From contig JADKFD010000055.1 of the NCBI GenBank assembly GCA_016717705.1, positions 1 to 28,991 on the forward strand: a stretch of 28,991 bases of DNA. Direction: 5' to 3'. The translations under genes were made by a program, and so were the position numbers. Shown piece by piece: positions 1 to 6,918 of the stretch. Within the stretch, counting starts at the first letter, position 1. Every line of letters begins with the position of its first letter. Source of the DNA: Rhodanobacteraceae bacterium. Lineage in GTDB: Bacteria; Pseudomonadota; Gammaproteobacteria; Xanthomonadales; SZUA-5. The notes under the pieces are model-generated. The model was not told the DNA's origin. It did not search any database and saw only the letters and a program-made list of their open reading frames with translations.

Positions 1-467
1 TCGGCGACGTAGAACTGGAACAGCGCGTGGCACGGTGCCAACGCCATCGCCGGCAAATCGGCCGGGTTCCAGGCGCTGACGATCAATCGCCTGGAATCCG
101 GATTGCGCCGAATCTGCTCGATGACCTCACCCAACTGGTCGATGGCGCCGCCGCTGGGCGTGGCCCATGAGCGCCATTGCTTGCCATACACCGGGCCGAG
201 ATTGCCCTGCGCATCGGCCCACTCATCCCAGATGCTGACGCCGTTTTCCCGGAGATAGCCGATGTTGGTGTCGCCGGCGATGAACCACAGCAGCTCGTGG
301 ATGATCGAGCGCAGGTGCAGCTTCTTGGTGGTGACCAGCGGGAAGCCCTGCGCCAGGTCGAAGCGCATCTGCCAACCAAACACCGAGCGCGTGCCAGTAC
401 CGGTGCGGTCGGATTTGACCGTGCCGTGGTCGAGGATGTGGCGCAGCAAGTCGTGATACTGGTCCAT
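1..467 (-). CDS. thyA: Thymidylate synthase, C-terminus cut off by the window edge
   Basis: Converts dUMP to dTMP with methylene-tetrahydrofolate in the cytoplasm. The leftward frame from ATG at 467 gives about 155 residues of a family usually near 264. It begins MDQYHDLLRHILDHG and contains the folate/dUMP-binding N-terminal segment KSDRTGTGT, then REN-GVSIWDEWAD, and near the window edge the catalytic motif ALAPCHALFQFYV. The nucleophile Cys falls at residue 146, exactly the position in E. coli ThyA. The next gene upstream on the same strand is lgt, the classic lgt-thyA pair, about 100 bases away. No clear Shine-Dalgarno precedes the ATG; the leader instead has a run of eight A on the coding strand (475-482). 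Start and identity are firm; the end is outside the window. Confidence 0.97.
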   Translation of the reverse strand, partial: MDQYHDLLRHILDHGTVKSDRTGTGTRSVFGWQMRFDLAQGFPLVTTKKLHLRSIIHELLWFIAGDTNIGYLRENGVSIWDEWADAQGNLGPVYGKQWRSWATPSGGAIDQLGEVIEQIRRNPDSRRLIVSAWNPADLPAMALAPCHALFQFYVA

Positions 468-544
468 TGAAGGGTTTTTTTTGGCAAGCAAAGTGAAGAG
501 TTAAACGTGAAACGTCAATGAGAAGCAGCAGGCGTCCGGGGTTC

Positions 545-586
545 GTTTCACGTTTCACGTTTCACGTTTCACGTTTCACGTTTCAC
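545..586. repeat. Tandem heptamer array, six copies of GTTTCAC
   Basis: Six perfect head-to-tail GTTTCAC units lie between lgt and thyA. Read on the coding (minus) strand they are GTGAAAC units, and the last codons of lgt (VKRET, stop at 569) are made from them. A segment at 504-515 (AACGTGAAACGT) is complementary to four registers of the array, so the lgt-thyA mRNA could form a hairpin here that can slide between registers. Function is unknown; arrays of this size are prone to copy-number change. Confidence 0.9.
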
Positions 587-1426
587 CCTTGCCTGCCGCT
601 GCGCAACAAACATGAGGAACACCCCCAACAGCACCATCGGCAGCGACAACACCTGCCCCATGGTCAGCCAGCCCCAGGCCAGATAGCCGATGTTGGCATC
701 CGGCTCACGCACGAATTCAACGGCGATGCGGCCGATGCCGTAAACAATCAGGAACACACCGGAAGTAGCCATCAGCGGCCGCTGCTTGCGCGAGAACCAC
801 CAGACGATCGCGAAAAGCACCACGCCTTCCCAGAAGGCTTGATACAGCTGCGAGGGGTGGCGTGCCTGATCCAGCAGTTGCCCCTGCGCCAGCAGCGACT
901 GGATCTGCGCGGCACTGTAGGGACCGCCCGGCAGGGCATGCGGAAAGATCACGCCCCAGGGCAGATCGGTCTTGTGTCCCCACAACTCGCCGCCGACGAA
1001 GTTGCCCAGTCGCCCGAGCCCCAAGCCGATCGGTACCACCGGCGCCACGAAGTCATACAGCGCAAACACCGCGCGACCGGTCTTGCGCGCGTACCAGCCC
1101 ACCGCCACCAGCACGCCGAGCAGGCCGCCGTGGAAACTCATGCCGCCTTCCCAGACGCGCACCAGCATCAGCGGGTCGGCCAGGAAGTCGCTGAAATGAT
1201 AGAAAAAGACCGAGCCGAGGCGGCCGCCGACAATCACGCCGATCATCCCGTAGAAGATGATGTCCTCGATCTCTTCGCGCTTGAAGCCACGCCAGATTTC
1301 GCTGGCCCGATGCCGTCCGAGCATGAAGGCAGTGATGCCGGCGGCCAGGTACATCAGCCCGTACCAGCGGATCGCCAGCGGTCCGATCTGCAGGGCAATG
1401 GGGTCGATGTCGTGGACGAAGGGCAT
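569..1426 (-). CDS. lgt: Prolipoprotein diacylglyceryl transferase
   Basis: Inner-membrane enzyme that transfers diacylglycerol from phosphatidylglycerol to the lipobox Cys of prolipoproteins, the first step in lipoprotein maturation. The protein has 285 residues from ATG 1426 and starts MPFVHDIDPIALQIGPLAIR, the normal Lgt N-terminus. An open frame runs 36 codons further upstream (GTG/ATG-type start near 1534), but that part is low-complexity and unlike the family. Visible family features are the HGG motif MSFHGGLLG (His99), GLGLGRLGNF (Arg139, Asn142) with ELWG following, and YGIGRIAVEFVREPD near the C-terminus. In the GRxGNF signature the usual Asn three residues after the conserved GN is Gly (GNFVGGE). 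About seven hydrophobic segments are present. The C-terminus is encoded by a heptamer repeat array. It precedes thyA and probably shares its transcript. Confidence 0.96.
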   Translation of the reverse strand: MPFVHDIDPIALQIGPLAIRWYGLMYLAAGITAFMLGRHRASEIWRGFKREEIEDIIFYGMIGVIVGGRLGSVFFYHFSDFLADPLMLVRVWEGGMSFHGGLLGVLVAVGWYARKTGRAVFALYDFVAPVVPIGLGLGRLGNFVGGELWGHKTDLPWGVIFPHALPGGPYSAAQIQSLLAQGQLLDQARHPSQLYQAFWEGVVLFAIVWWFSRKQRPLMATSGVFLIVYGIGRIAVEFVREPDANIGYLAWGWLTMGQVLSLPMVLLGVFLMFVAQRQARVKRET

Positions 1427-1430
1427 ATGT

Positions 1431-1453
1431 CGGTTGTCGGTTTCGGTTGTCAG
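1431..1453. repeat. Imperfect short tandem repeat (GACAACC/GAAACC) just before lgt
   Basis: On the minus strand the bases immediately upstream of the lgt ATG read as GACAACC, GAAACC, GACAACC in series. It occupies the place of a ribosome-binding site and no Shine-Dalgarno is visible for lgt. lgt is therefore bordered by short tandem repeats on both sides. Function is not known. Confidence 0.6.
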
Positions 1454-1520
1454 TGACTGCTCAGGTTCGGGCGGCGGCAGGGACGTTGAGTCTCGGTCCC
1501 GATGCGCGGATTCAACCGAC

Positions 1521-1598
1521 TGATTCGTTCCCATCCTCAGCGCTGGGAGGCCCGCAGTTGTATCACCAGCGGCGGCTGGCGAGGATGGGTACGAATCA
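1521..1598. repeat. Large hairpin with 18-nt arms in the rlmI-lgt gap
   Basis: The arm TGATTCGTTCCCATCCTC (1521-1538) is complementary to 1581-1598 with one mismatch (T1529 against T1590). Inside the 42-nt loop, CGCTGG (1541-1546) pairs with CCAGCG (1566-1571), so the stem can be extended. It begins 30 bases after the rlmI stop and ends about 95 bases before lgt. No T-run follows on the minus strand, so it is not a classical terminator. It may be a REP/MITE-like element or a processing or attenuation structure. Confidence 0.75.
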
Positions 1599-1627
1599 GG
1601 TCGACCGACAAGCGAAATCCGGCAACT

Positions 1628-2809
1628 TCACCGCCGCACCTCGGCAATGAACCCCTTCAAATATTCGGTCTCCGGCATTCCCGGATGGATCGGATGATCC
1701 GCCGACTGCGCCAACCGGCGAATGACGCGAAGATGCGCGCCAATGCTGCGCGCGGCGCGGTTGAGTGCGTCGAGCAGGCCTTCGGCACTGAAGTGATGCG
1801 AACACGAGCAGCTGACGATCAGTCCACCGTCGGCCACCAGGCGCAGCGCCGCCTCGTTGATGCGCCGATAGGCCAGCGCGCCCTGTTCGGCGTCCTTCTT
1901 GCGCTTGATGAAAGCTGGAGGATCGACGACCACGACGTCGAAGCGCTGGGACTGATCGCGCAGCGACTTGCATGCGTCGAAAGCATCGTCCTTGAGTATC
2001 GTCAGCTTGGCGCTTACTCCGCTCGCCTGGGCATTGCGCTCGACGCTGGCCAGCGCCGAGGCGGAGCTATCGACACAAAGTGCGCTGGTCGCGCCATGCA
2101 CTGCGGCGCACACGCCCCAACCGCCGCCGTAACTGAACAGATCGAGCACTCGGGCGCCGCCGACGAATGGCATCAGCGCTGCACGGTTATCGCGCTGATC
2201 GTAGAACCATCCGGTCTTCTGTCCGGACAGCGGCGCAATGCCAAAGCGCGCGCCGTTCTCCTCGATCCACACCGGCTCGCTCACTTCGCCCCAGGCCACA
2301 GTGCTCTCGCGCTCCAGCCCTTCCAGTTCGCGGCCGGCAGCGTCGTTGCGCCAGACCAGGGCGGTCACTCCTGCGATGGACTGCAGTGCGGCCGAAATCT
2401 GCGGCTTCAGCGCTTCCATACCCGCGGTACCCAGTTGCACCGACAGCACCGGCCCGTAGCGATCGACCACCAGGCCCGGCAAGCCATCGCTCTCGCCAAA
2501 GATCAGTCGACCGTATTCGAGCACGCCCAGGCGCGCGCGCAGGGCCAGAGCCGAGTCGATGCGCCGCCGCAACCAGGCGCCGCCATCGAAGCCATCGGCG
2601 GGCGTCCCCAGCAGTCGCCCGGCGATCAGGACGTTCGGATTGACGTAGGCGACGCCCAGACTCTGCGACTTGGCCGACACCAGTTCCACGCATTCGCCCG
2701 GCGTCAGCCCGAGCGTACCGAGCTTGCCGTCGAACTCGTTGGCATAGACCCACAGATGCCCCAGGCGCAGGCGACGATCGGCGTCGGGTTTGAGGCGCAA
2801 AGCTCGCAT
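1628..2809 (-). CDS. rlmI: Class I SAM-dependent rRNA (cytosine-C5) methyltransferase, RlmI type
   Basis: Expected to methylate a cytosine of 23S rRNA (C1962 in E. coli) using SAM, in the cytoplasm. About 393 residues from ATG 2809 (MRALRLKPDADRRLRLGHLW); E. coli RlmI is 396. A GTG four codons upstream (2821) is an alternative start with a weak purine-rich site. The N-terminal ~80 residues resemble a PUA RNA-binding domain, followed by the EEHD-like middle segment (YGRLIFGESDGLPGLVVDRY). The Rossmann core shows motif I VLDLFSYGGGWGVCAA, motif IV VVVDPPAF, and SCSCSHHF, which carries the Cys expected of m5C enzymes. It is separated from lgt by a 200-bp gap with a large hairpin. The family assignment is firm; the exact rRNA position is by analogy. 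Confidence 0.85.
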   Translation of the reverse strand: MRALRLKPDADRRLRLGHLWVYANEFDGKLGTLGLTPGECVELVSAKSQSLGVAYVNPNVLIAGRLLGTPADGFDGGAWLRRRIDSALALRARLGVLEYGRLIFGESDGLPGLVVDRYGPVLSVQLGTAGMEALKPQISAALQSIAGVTALVWRNDAAGRELEGLERESTVAWGEVSEPVWIEENGARFGIAPLSGQKTGWFYDQRDNRAALMPFVGGARVLDLFSYGGGWGVCAAVHGATSALCVDSSASALASVERNAQASGVSAKLTILKDDAFDACKSLRDQSQRFDVVVVDPPAFIKRKKDAEQGALAYRRINEAALRLVADGGLIVSCSCSHHFSAEGLLDALNRAARSIGAHLRVIRRLAQSADHPIHPGMPETEYLKGFIAEVRR

Positions 2810-2894
2810 CGGGACTATCACTCTCGCGAAGAGCGGCGCAGTCTACCGATTCGCGCACGCGAGGGCCCCGCAGAACCCGATTTCCGAGCCCAGG

Positions 2895-3470
2895 TCAGGA
2901 TTCGAAGCCGTTTGCGAACAACGGCGGCGTTCGGATGGTGATCGCCGCCCCGCTGCTCTCGTAGCACCATCCGTCGATGGTCGCCGGGAATCCCAGCGGC
3001 GCACTGGTGCTCAGCAACAACCAGCCATAGTTGATGATCCCCGCGGACTCGTTGAGAAAGCGCATGCCCAGATAGCCCGAGGTGCCGGCCTGCCAGACCG
3101 TGGTATCGCCGGTGAACGCGGCGCGCGAAAACAGCGAATCCGGACCGATCACCTGCCCGGCGGTCAGCACGGCATAGCTGTCGCCGACACTGACCACACC
3201 AGCGCCGCCGTTGGCAGCGGAACCCCAATAAAACTTGAGTTGATCGGCCGGGATACTGTTCGCCGACGCATAAATGTCGACGTCGAAGCCCGGCACGCTG
3301 CCCTCGGTCACGCCCGATACGGCACTGACCAGATTGAGGTAAAGGCCCTCGGTCGTCGCCGGCACCACAAAGCTTGCCCGGAAGCAAAACTCCGCGGCAT
3401 CGACACCGCCGCACATCGCGAACGATCCAGCAAGCATCACGCCCAAGCGCCGCAGTTTTCCCATGCCCAT
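2895..3470 (-). CDS. Predicted secreted protein with C-terminal FANGFES tail
   Basis: A 191-residue protein from ATG 3470, which has GGAG about ten bases upstream; an in-frame ATG at 3464 is the alternative. The N-terminus MGMGKLRRLGVMLAGSFAM is a signal peptide (basic n-region, hydrophobic core, likely cleavage after GGVDA). The mature part begins AEFCFRASFVVPATTEG, lacks membrane segments and appears rich in beta-strand. It has Cys near both ends (EFCFRAS and DGWCYESS) that could form a disulfide. It ends TPPLFANGFES. I do not recognise the fold or function. The same kind of C-terminus occurs on two other predicted secreted proteins in this window (2-residue variants of F-x-N-G-F-E), so the tail is probably functional. 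Its start overlaps the end of the znuB frame by 34 bases. Confidence 0.8.
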   Translation of the reverse strand: MGMGKLRRLGVMLAGSFAMCGGVDAAEFCFRASFVVPATTEGLYLNLVSAVSGVTEGSVPGFDVDIYASANSIPADQLKFYWGSAANGGAGVVSVGDSYAVLTAGQVIGPDSLFSRAAFTGDTTVWQAGTSGYLGMRFLNESAGIINYGWLLLSTSAPLGFPATIDGWCYESSGAAITIRTPPLFANGFES

Positions 3471-4363
3471 CGGGTCGACGCTCCAGTCAGTGCAGATTTC
3501 GCGCTGCACAGAATACGATTCCGCAAGAGGCATTGCCCACGCCGGCAGATTGTCGCCCGACCCCCGCCAGCTGAGAACGCTAGCGTTCGATGGGAAATGC
3601 TGCCGGGGGAGACGCTCGCGATCACCAGGCGCCCGATCAGCGCGCAGCCAGCCAGCGTCCACACGATCATCGCGCCGCTGGGCAGGTCGAGCACCGCCGA
3701 CAAGGCCAGGCCCAGCGCATAGCCGAGCGCGCCGATGCTGTAGGCGACCAGCAAGCGGCGACGACCGTGCATGCCCACCGTGGCCAGTGCCGGAACGATC
3801 AAGCTGGCAAACACCAGATACACACCCACCAACTGTACGGATGCGGTGATCGCCAGTGCGAACACGCCATAGAACCACAGTCCGGACAGGCGCCCGTGGT
3901 GGCGCCACATCAAGCCCAGCAGCACCGCCGACAGCAGCGCGCCGGGGATCAGTTGATCGTAGCTGACCCACAGGATCTGGCCGACCAGCAGGTCTTTCAG
4001 ATGTTCGCCGCCATGCGGGTTGTTGGCCAGCAACAGCAGGCCACCGGTTGCTGCGAGCACGAACAGGGTGCCGATCAGCGGCTCCTGGTAGTCCGGCCAA
4101 TGCCGTTCGGTAAAGGTCAGCAAGGCCGCGCCGGCCAGCGCCGCCAGCGCGGCGGCAATCTGCACCCCATAACCCTGTTCATCGACACCGAAGTACTGGG
4201 CTCCGATCACGCCCATCGCGGCGACCTGGGCCAAGGCCAGGTCGATGAAGATGATCCCGCGCGACAGCACCTGCTGACCCAGCGGCACATGCGTGGCCAG
4301 CACCAGCAGGCCGGCAAGGCAAGCGGGGCCGAGGATGGCGAGATCGAGACCGTCCCAATTCAC
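3437..4363 (-). CDS. znuB: Zinc/manganese-type ABC transporter permease, ZnuB family
   Basis: Inner-membrane permease of a cluster A-I metal importer. It starts at GTG 4363, whose GTGA overlaps the znuA stop, a typical translationally coupled junction. It begins VNWDGLDLAILGPACLAG, and the ABC-3 features follow: HVPLGQQVLSRGIIFIDLAL (family pattern G-x-x-x-x-x-R-G-x-x-F-x-D/G-x-x-L), the conserved LLVGQILW segment, and seven to eight hydrophobic helices. The family normally ends near residue 260-270. Here the frame continues for about 45 non-hydrophobic residues (from about SPGSISHRT to the stop at 3437) and runs into the start of the next gene. A one-base loss in the G5 run at 3605-3609 would instead end it at TAG 3580, so the tail may be artefactual. 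No ATPase (znuC) is present in the operon. Confidence 0.9.
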   Translation of the reverse strand: MNWDGLDLAILGPACLAGLLVLATHVPLGQQVLSRGIIFIDLALAQVAAMGVIGAQYFGVDEQGYGVQIAAALAALAGAALLTFTERHWPDYQEPLIGTLFVLAATGGLLLLANNPHGGEHLKDLLVGQILWVSYDQLIPGALLSAVLLGLMWRHHGRLSGLWFYGVFALAITASVQLVGVYLVFASLIVPALATVGMHGRRRLLVAYSIGALGYALGLALSAVLDLPSGAMIVWTLAGCALIGRLVIASVSPGSISHRTLAFSAGGGRATICRRGQCLLRNRILCSAKSALTGASTRWAWENCGAWA

Positions 4364-5256
4364 TTGAGCGCACCCAGCAACCGGTCGAGCGTGGCGTCGT
4401 ACAGGCCGAAGAGGTCCTTGGCCTGGTCGTCGCCGCCCACCGTGAAGGGCAGAACCAGCGCCGGCACACCGGTGCGCTCCGCCAGCCATTCTCCCGCCTT
4501 CGGGTCCTGGTAGGCGGCGCTCAGGATCGCCAGTGCGGATTGCGCCTTGGTGATCTCGATCAGGCCGGCCAGATGCCCGCTGGTCGGCGGCACGCCAGGC
4601 TTGGGCTCCAGGGTGCCGATCTGTTCCACGCCCAACCAGGTCAGCAAGTACACCCAACTGGCGTGATGCACGACCACCTTGCGTCCCTTGAGCGGCGCCG
4701 CGCGGGCTTCCCAATTGGGGATCGCCGCCTGCCAGCGCGTGCTGAAATCGGCCAGACGCTGGGTGTAGACAGCGGCGTTCCCCGGATCCAGTTGCGCCAG
4801 CCTTGCAGCAAGGGCCTTGGCGATGGCCAGCACGCGGTAGGGATCCAGTTGCACGTGCGGGTTGCCCTGCGGATGCACATCGCCAGCCGCGCGGTCCAGT
4901 TCACTGGGCTTGTCCAGTGTCACCACCTGATCGGTGGCCATGAATGAGCCCGGCCCCGAGGCCACTTTGCTGTTACCGGACTGGCGGATCAGTTGCGGCA
5001 ACCACCCGGCCTCGAGTTCGGCGCCGGAGCACACCACCAGATCGGCTCGTCGCATCTTGGCAATCAGGCTCGGCTTGGCCTCGATCTGGTGGACGTCCTG
5101 CAAGGCACTGGTCGCCACATCCAGGGTGACCGCATCGCCGGCAAGTTCCCGGGTCAGCGCACCCCACTCAGGTTCGCAGGCGAACACGTTCAACGCCGGC
5201 GCCGGAATGGACCAGGCGCTACCCAGCAACAATGCAGCCCAGATCAGTGCCTTCAT
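4360..5256 (-). CDS. znuA: Periplasmic zinc-binding protein of a metal ABC importer, ZnuA family
   Basis: High-affinity metal-binding component that delivers Zn2+ (possibly Mn2+) to ZnuB. 298 residues with a clear signal peptide (MKALIWAALLLGSAWSIPAPA). The His ligands of the A-I cluster are visible: His56 in DVHQIEAKPS, His128/His134 in GDVHPQGNPH and His197/198 in VVVHHASW, with the fourth-ligand region at LSAAYQDPKAGEW. The His-rich loop of enterobacterial ZnuA is missing. ATG 5256 is preceded by a strong AAGGAAGGA ribosome site. It sits 32 bases after the outer-membrane protein gene and overlaps znuB by four bases, so all three genes form one leftward operon behind the Zur-box candidate. 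Metal specificity is inferred from the operon. Confidence 0.93.
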   Translation of the reverse strand: MKALIWAALLLGSAWSIPAPALNVFACEPEWGALTRELAGDAVTLDVATSALQDVHQIEAKPSLIAKMRRADLVVCSGAELEAGWLPQLIRQSGNSKVASGPGSFMATDQVVTLDKPSELDRAAGDVHPQGNPHVQLDPYRVLAIAKALAARLAQLDPGNAAVYTQRLADFSTRWQAAIPNWEARAAPLKGRKVVVHHASWVYLLTWLGVEQIGTLEPKPGVPPTSGHLAGLIEITKAQSALAILSAAYQDPKAGEWLAERTGVPALVLPFTVGGDDQAKDLFGLYDATLDRLLGALK

Positions 5257-5288
5257 GACAAATCCTTCCTTAAGTGCGGCGCACTGCG

Positions 5289-6626
5289 CTAAAACTTGTG
5301 GGCGCCGTGAGCGCCGAGGGTGGCCTGGTACTGCAGGTAGATGGCGTTGTCGCTGTCGTCTGCATTGGGCTCGTCGCGGCTGTACTGCAATCGGAGCAGA
5401 CTGAACTCGCTGTTGCGCCAGGTCAGCATCAGGCTGTTGCGTACCGGGTCATGGTCGCTGGCCTGCGGGCCGTCCTGATCTGCCCACAGCCGGTCGTAGC
5501 GGTAACCGGTATCCCAGCTGCGATTGATCCGATACACGCCTTCGAGATAGGCGCCGCGACGTTGTCCGCGCCAAGCCTGGACCAGCTCCGGGACGGCAGC
5601 ATCCACGTAGACCCCATCGCGATCATCGAAGAAGTACTCGCCGCGCAGCGTCACGCCGCCATCCTTGGTATTGCCGCGCGGCGCCCATTTCCAGGTGGCG
5701 TCGGCCAGGTACAGGGTCTGCTCGCCGCTGAAGCCGTCTTCCGCCGCGACGGCGTCGGACCGCAGCACCGAGATGCCTGCCAGCCAGGAGTTCTCGATGC
5801 CGACATCGCCGCCGAGATGCGCAAATGCCGTCTGCACGCCGACGCCGTCGTTGTCGGCGCCGCCGCTGGGGTAGTTGTCGCCGCGCAGCAGTTCGCCGCC
5901 GAGTTCCACGTAGAGATCGGGGGGTGCCACCCAGGGCAGTTGCGCGCCATCGGCGCCGGACTGGTTGCCGACAAAGTCCTGGTAGGCCAGCGGTCGATCG
6001 ACGAAGGCGTCGGTATGGGCATGATGACTGTTGAGATAGCCGATGTTGGAGAAGAAGCGACCGGCGCGCAGGCTCAGCCCCCCCGGCAACGCGAGGGTGT
6101 CGATGTAGGCCTCCTCGATGCCCACTTCGGTCTCGCCGTCCTCACTGCCGAAGGCCAGCGTCATCTGGCCATAGAACTTGTCGTCGATGTTCGCCGACAG
6201 CGAGATCTCGCTTTCGCCCAGCTTCAGGCCCTGCTCGCCGGGACCACCCTCGCCCACCAGCGGGAAGCCGGAACGCTGGTAGTTCTCCGGATCCAGCGAA
6301 TGATGGGCGTATTGCCCGGTCAGGATCATGCTGATGGCCGGATTGAAGGCATTGCCATTGGCGTTGCTCGCGCTCATCGCTGGCGCCGGCGCGGCCACGG
6401 CCGCGACTTTCGACTGCGACTGCTCGGCGCGCATCTGTTGCAGTTCGGCTCGCGCCGCAGCGGCCTCCGCTTGCGCCGCCGCAGCCTGATCGCGCAGCAC
6501 CTGGGCATTCGCTTCGAGTGCGGCAATGCGCGCGTCGAGCGCGTCGAACCGTGGATCCGCACTGGGCGCGGCGCCGACCGCCAAGGCCGGCAGCAAGGTC
6601 AGCAGCAACAGTGGTTTTCTGAGCAT
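5289..6626 (-). CDS. Zur-operon outer-membrane beta-barrel protein (putative zinc porin)
   Basis: About 445 residues from ATG 6626 (MLRKPLLLLTLLPALAVG, signal peptide); a TTG two codons upstream is less likely. After cleavage comes an Ala/Glu/Gln-rich coiled coil of roughly 50 residues (RFDALDARIAALEANAQ onward). A domain then follows with alternating amphipathic strands, many aromatics, acidic turns, and a terminal Phe (GAHGAHKF), all typical of outer-membrane beta-barrels with an N-terminal trimerising helix. Several His/Asp-rich stretches (LNSHHAHTDAF, SDHDP) could bind metal. No TonB box or plug domain is visible. It is first in the operon with znuA and znuB and directly downstream of a Zur-box candidate, so passage of zinc across the outer membrane is the likely job. 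The substrate is inferred from context only. Confidence 0.85.
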   Translation of the reverse strand: MLRKPLLLLTLLPALAVGAAPSADPRFDALDARIAALEANAQVLRDQAAAAQAEAAAARAELQQMRAEQSQSKVAAVAAPAPAMSASNANGNAFNPAISMILTGQYAHHSLDPENYQRSGFPLVGEGGPGEQGLKLGESEISLSANIDDKFYGQMTLAFGSEDGETEVGIEEAYIDTLALPGGLSLRAGRFFSNIGYLNSHHAHTDAFVDRPLAYQDFVGNQSGADGAQLPWVAPPDLYVELGGELLRGDNYPSGGADNDGVGVQTAFAHLGGDVGIENSWLAGISVLRSDAVAAEDGFSGEQTLYLADATWKWAPRGNTKDGGVTLRGEYFFDDRDGVYVDAAVPELVQAWRGQRRGAYLEGVYRINRSWDTGYRYDRLWADQDGPQASDHDPVRNSLMLTWRNSEFSLLRLQYSRDEPNADDSDNAIYLQYQATLGAHGAHKF

Positions 6627-6683
6627 GGGCAAGCGTCCGGCAGTCTTGGTAGAGAGTCAGGCTCGACGGAATCCGATCCTTCA

Positions 6684-6706
6684 GAATTGTTATAACATAT
6701 CATTAC
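6684..6706. promoter_or_regulatory. Putative Zur-binding box upstream of the zinc operon
   Basis: A 23-bp near-palindrome reads GAATTGTTATA, A, CATATCATTAC on the plus strand. Against the gammaproteobacterial Zur consensus (GAAATGTTATA, N, TATAACATTTC) it matches 18 of 22 defined positions, 10 of 11 in the left half. It lies 58-80 bases upstream of the ATG of the outer-membrane protein gene, in an AT-rich island within GC-rich DNA, where a promoter would be expected. Zur with bound zinc would repress the operon. Confidence 0.8.
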
Positions 6707-6732
6707 CGCAACATTAAGCCGCCGGCTGCGCA

Positions 6733-6787
6733 CTGGGGACCCTCTGAACAAGTTCTGCGGCCGCGAACTTGTTCAGAGGGTCCCCAG
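6733..6787. repeat. Perfect 23-bp-arm palindrome between divergent genes
   Basis: The left arm 6733-6755 (begins CTGGGGACCCTCTGAACAAG) is exactly complementary to the right arm 6765-6787. The 9-nt loop (6756-6764) contains the self-complementary GCGGCCGC. It lies between the divergent zinc operon and the alpha-amylase gene, so it is not a terminator of either. The arm resembles the terminal repeat of an insertion sequence, and the element could be a minimal MITE or a REP-type sequence. No convincing target duplication flanks it. Confidence 0.9.
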
Positions 6788-6918
6788 ATGACCAGGTCCG
6801 TCGATCCGGCTTGGCCAGTTCCTTCTCTGGCCCCGAGGGCTGAATACGATTGCACCTCACCGCGTTGCGTCAGCGACCTTCCTACACTGGCGGCTGCAGC
6901 TTTTGCCACGCGAGTCAC

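Noticed and set aside
545..586. GTTTCAC array considered as a CRISPR fragment
   Set aside because: Units are 7 bases with no spacers and no cas genes are nearby.
1502..2941. Plus-strand open frame of 479 codons over the rlmI gene
   Set aside because: The minus strand carries the PUA and methyltransferase motifs; the plus frame has none.
6756..6764. GCGGCCGC in the palindrome loop considered as a vector or adaptor artefact
   Set aside because: It is centred in a perfect palindrome whose arms do not match any vector I recognise, and such 8-mers are expected in GC-rich DNA; a read-level check could still exclude an artefact.
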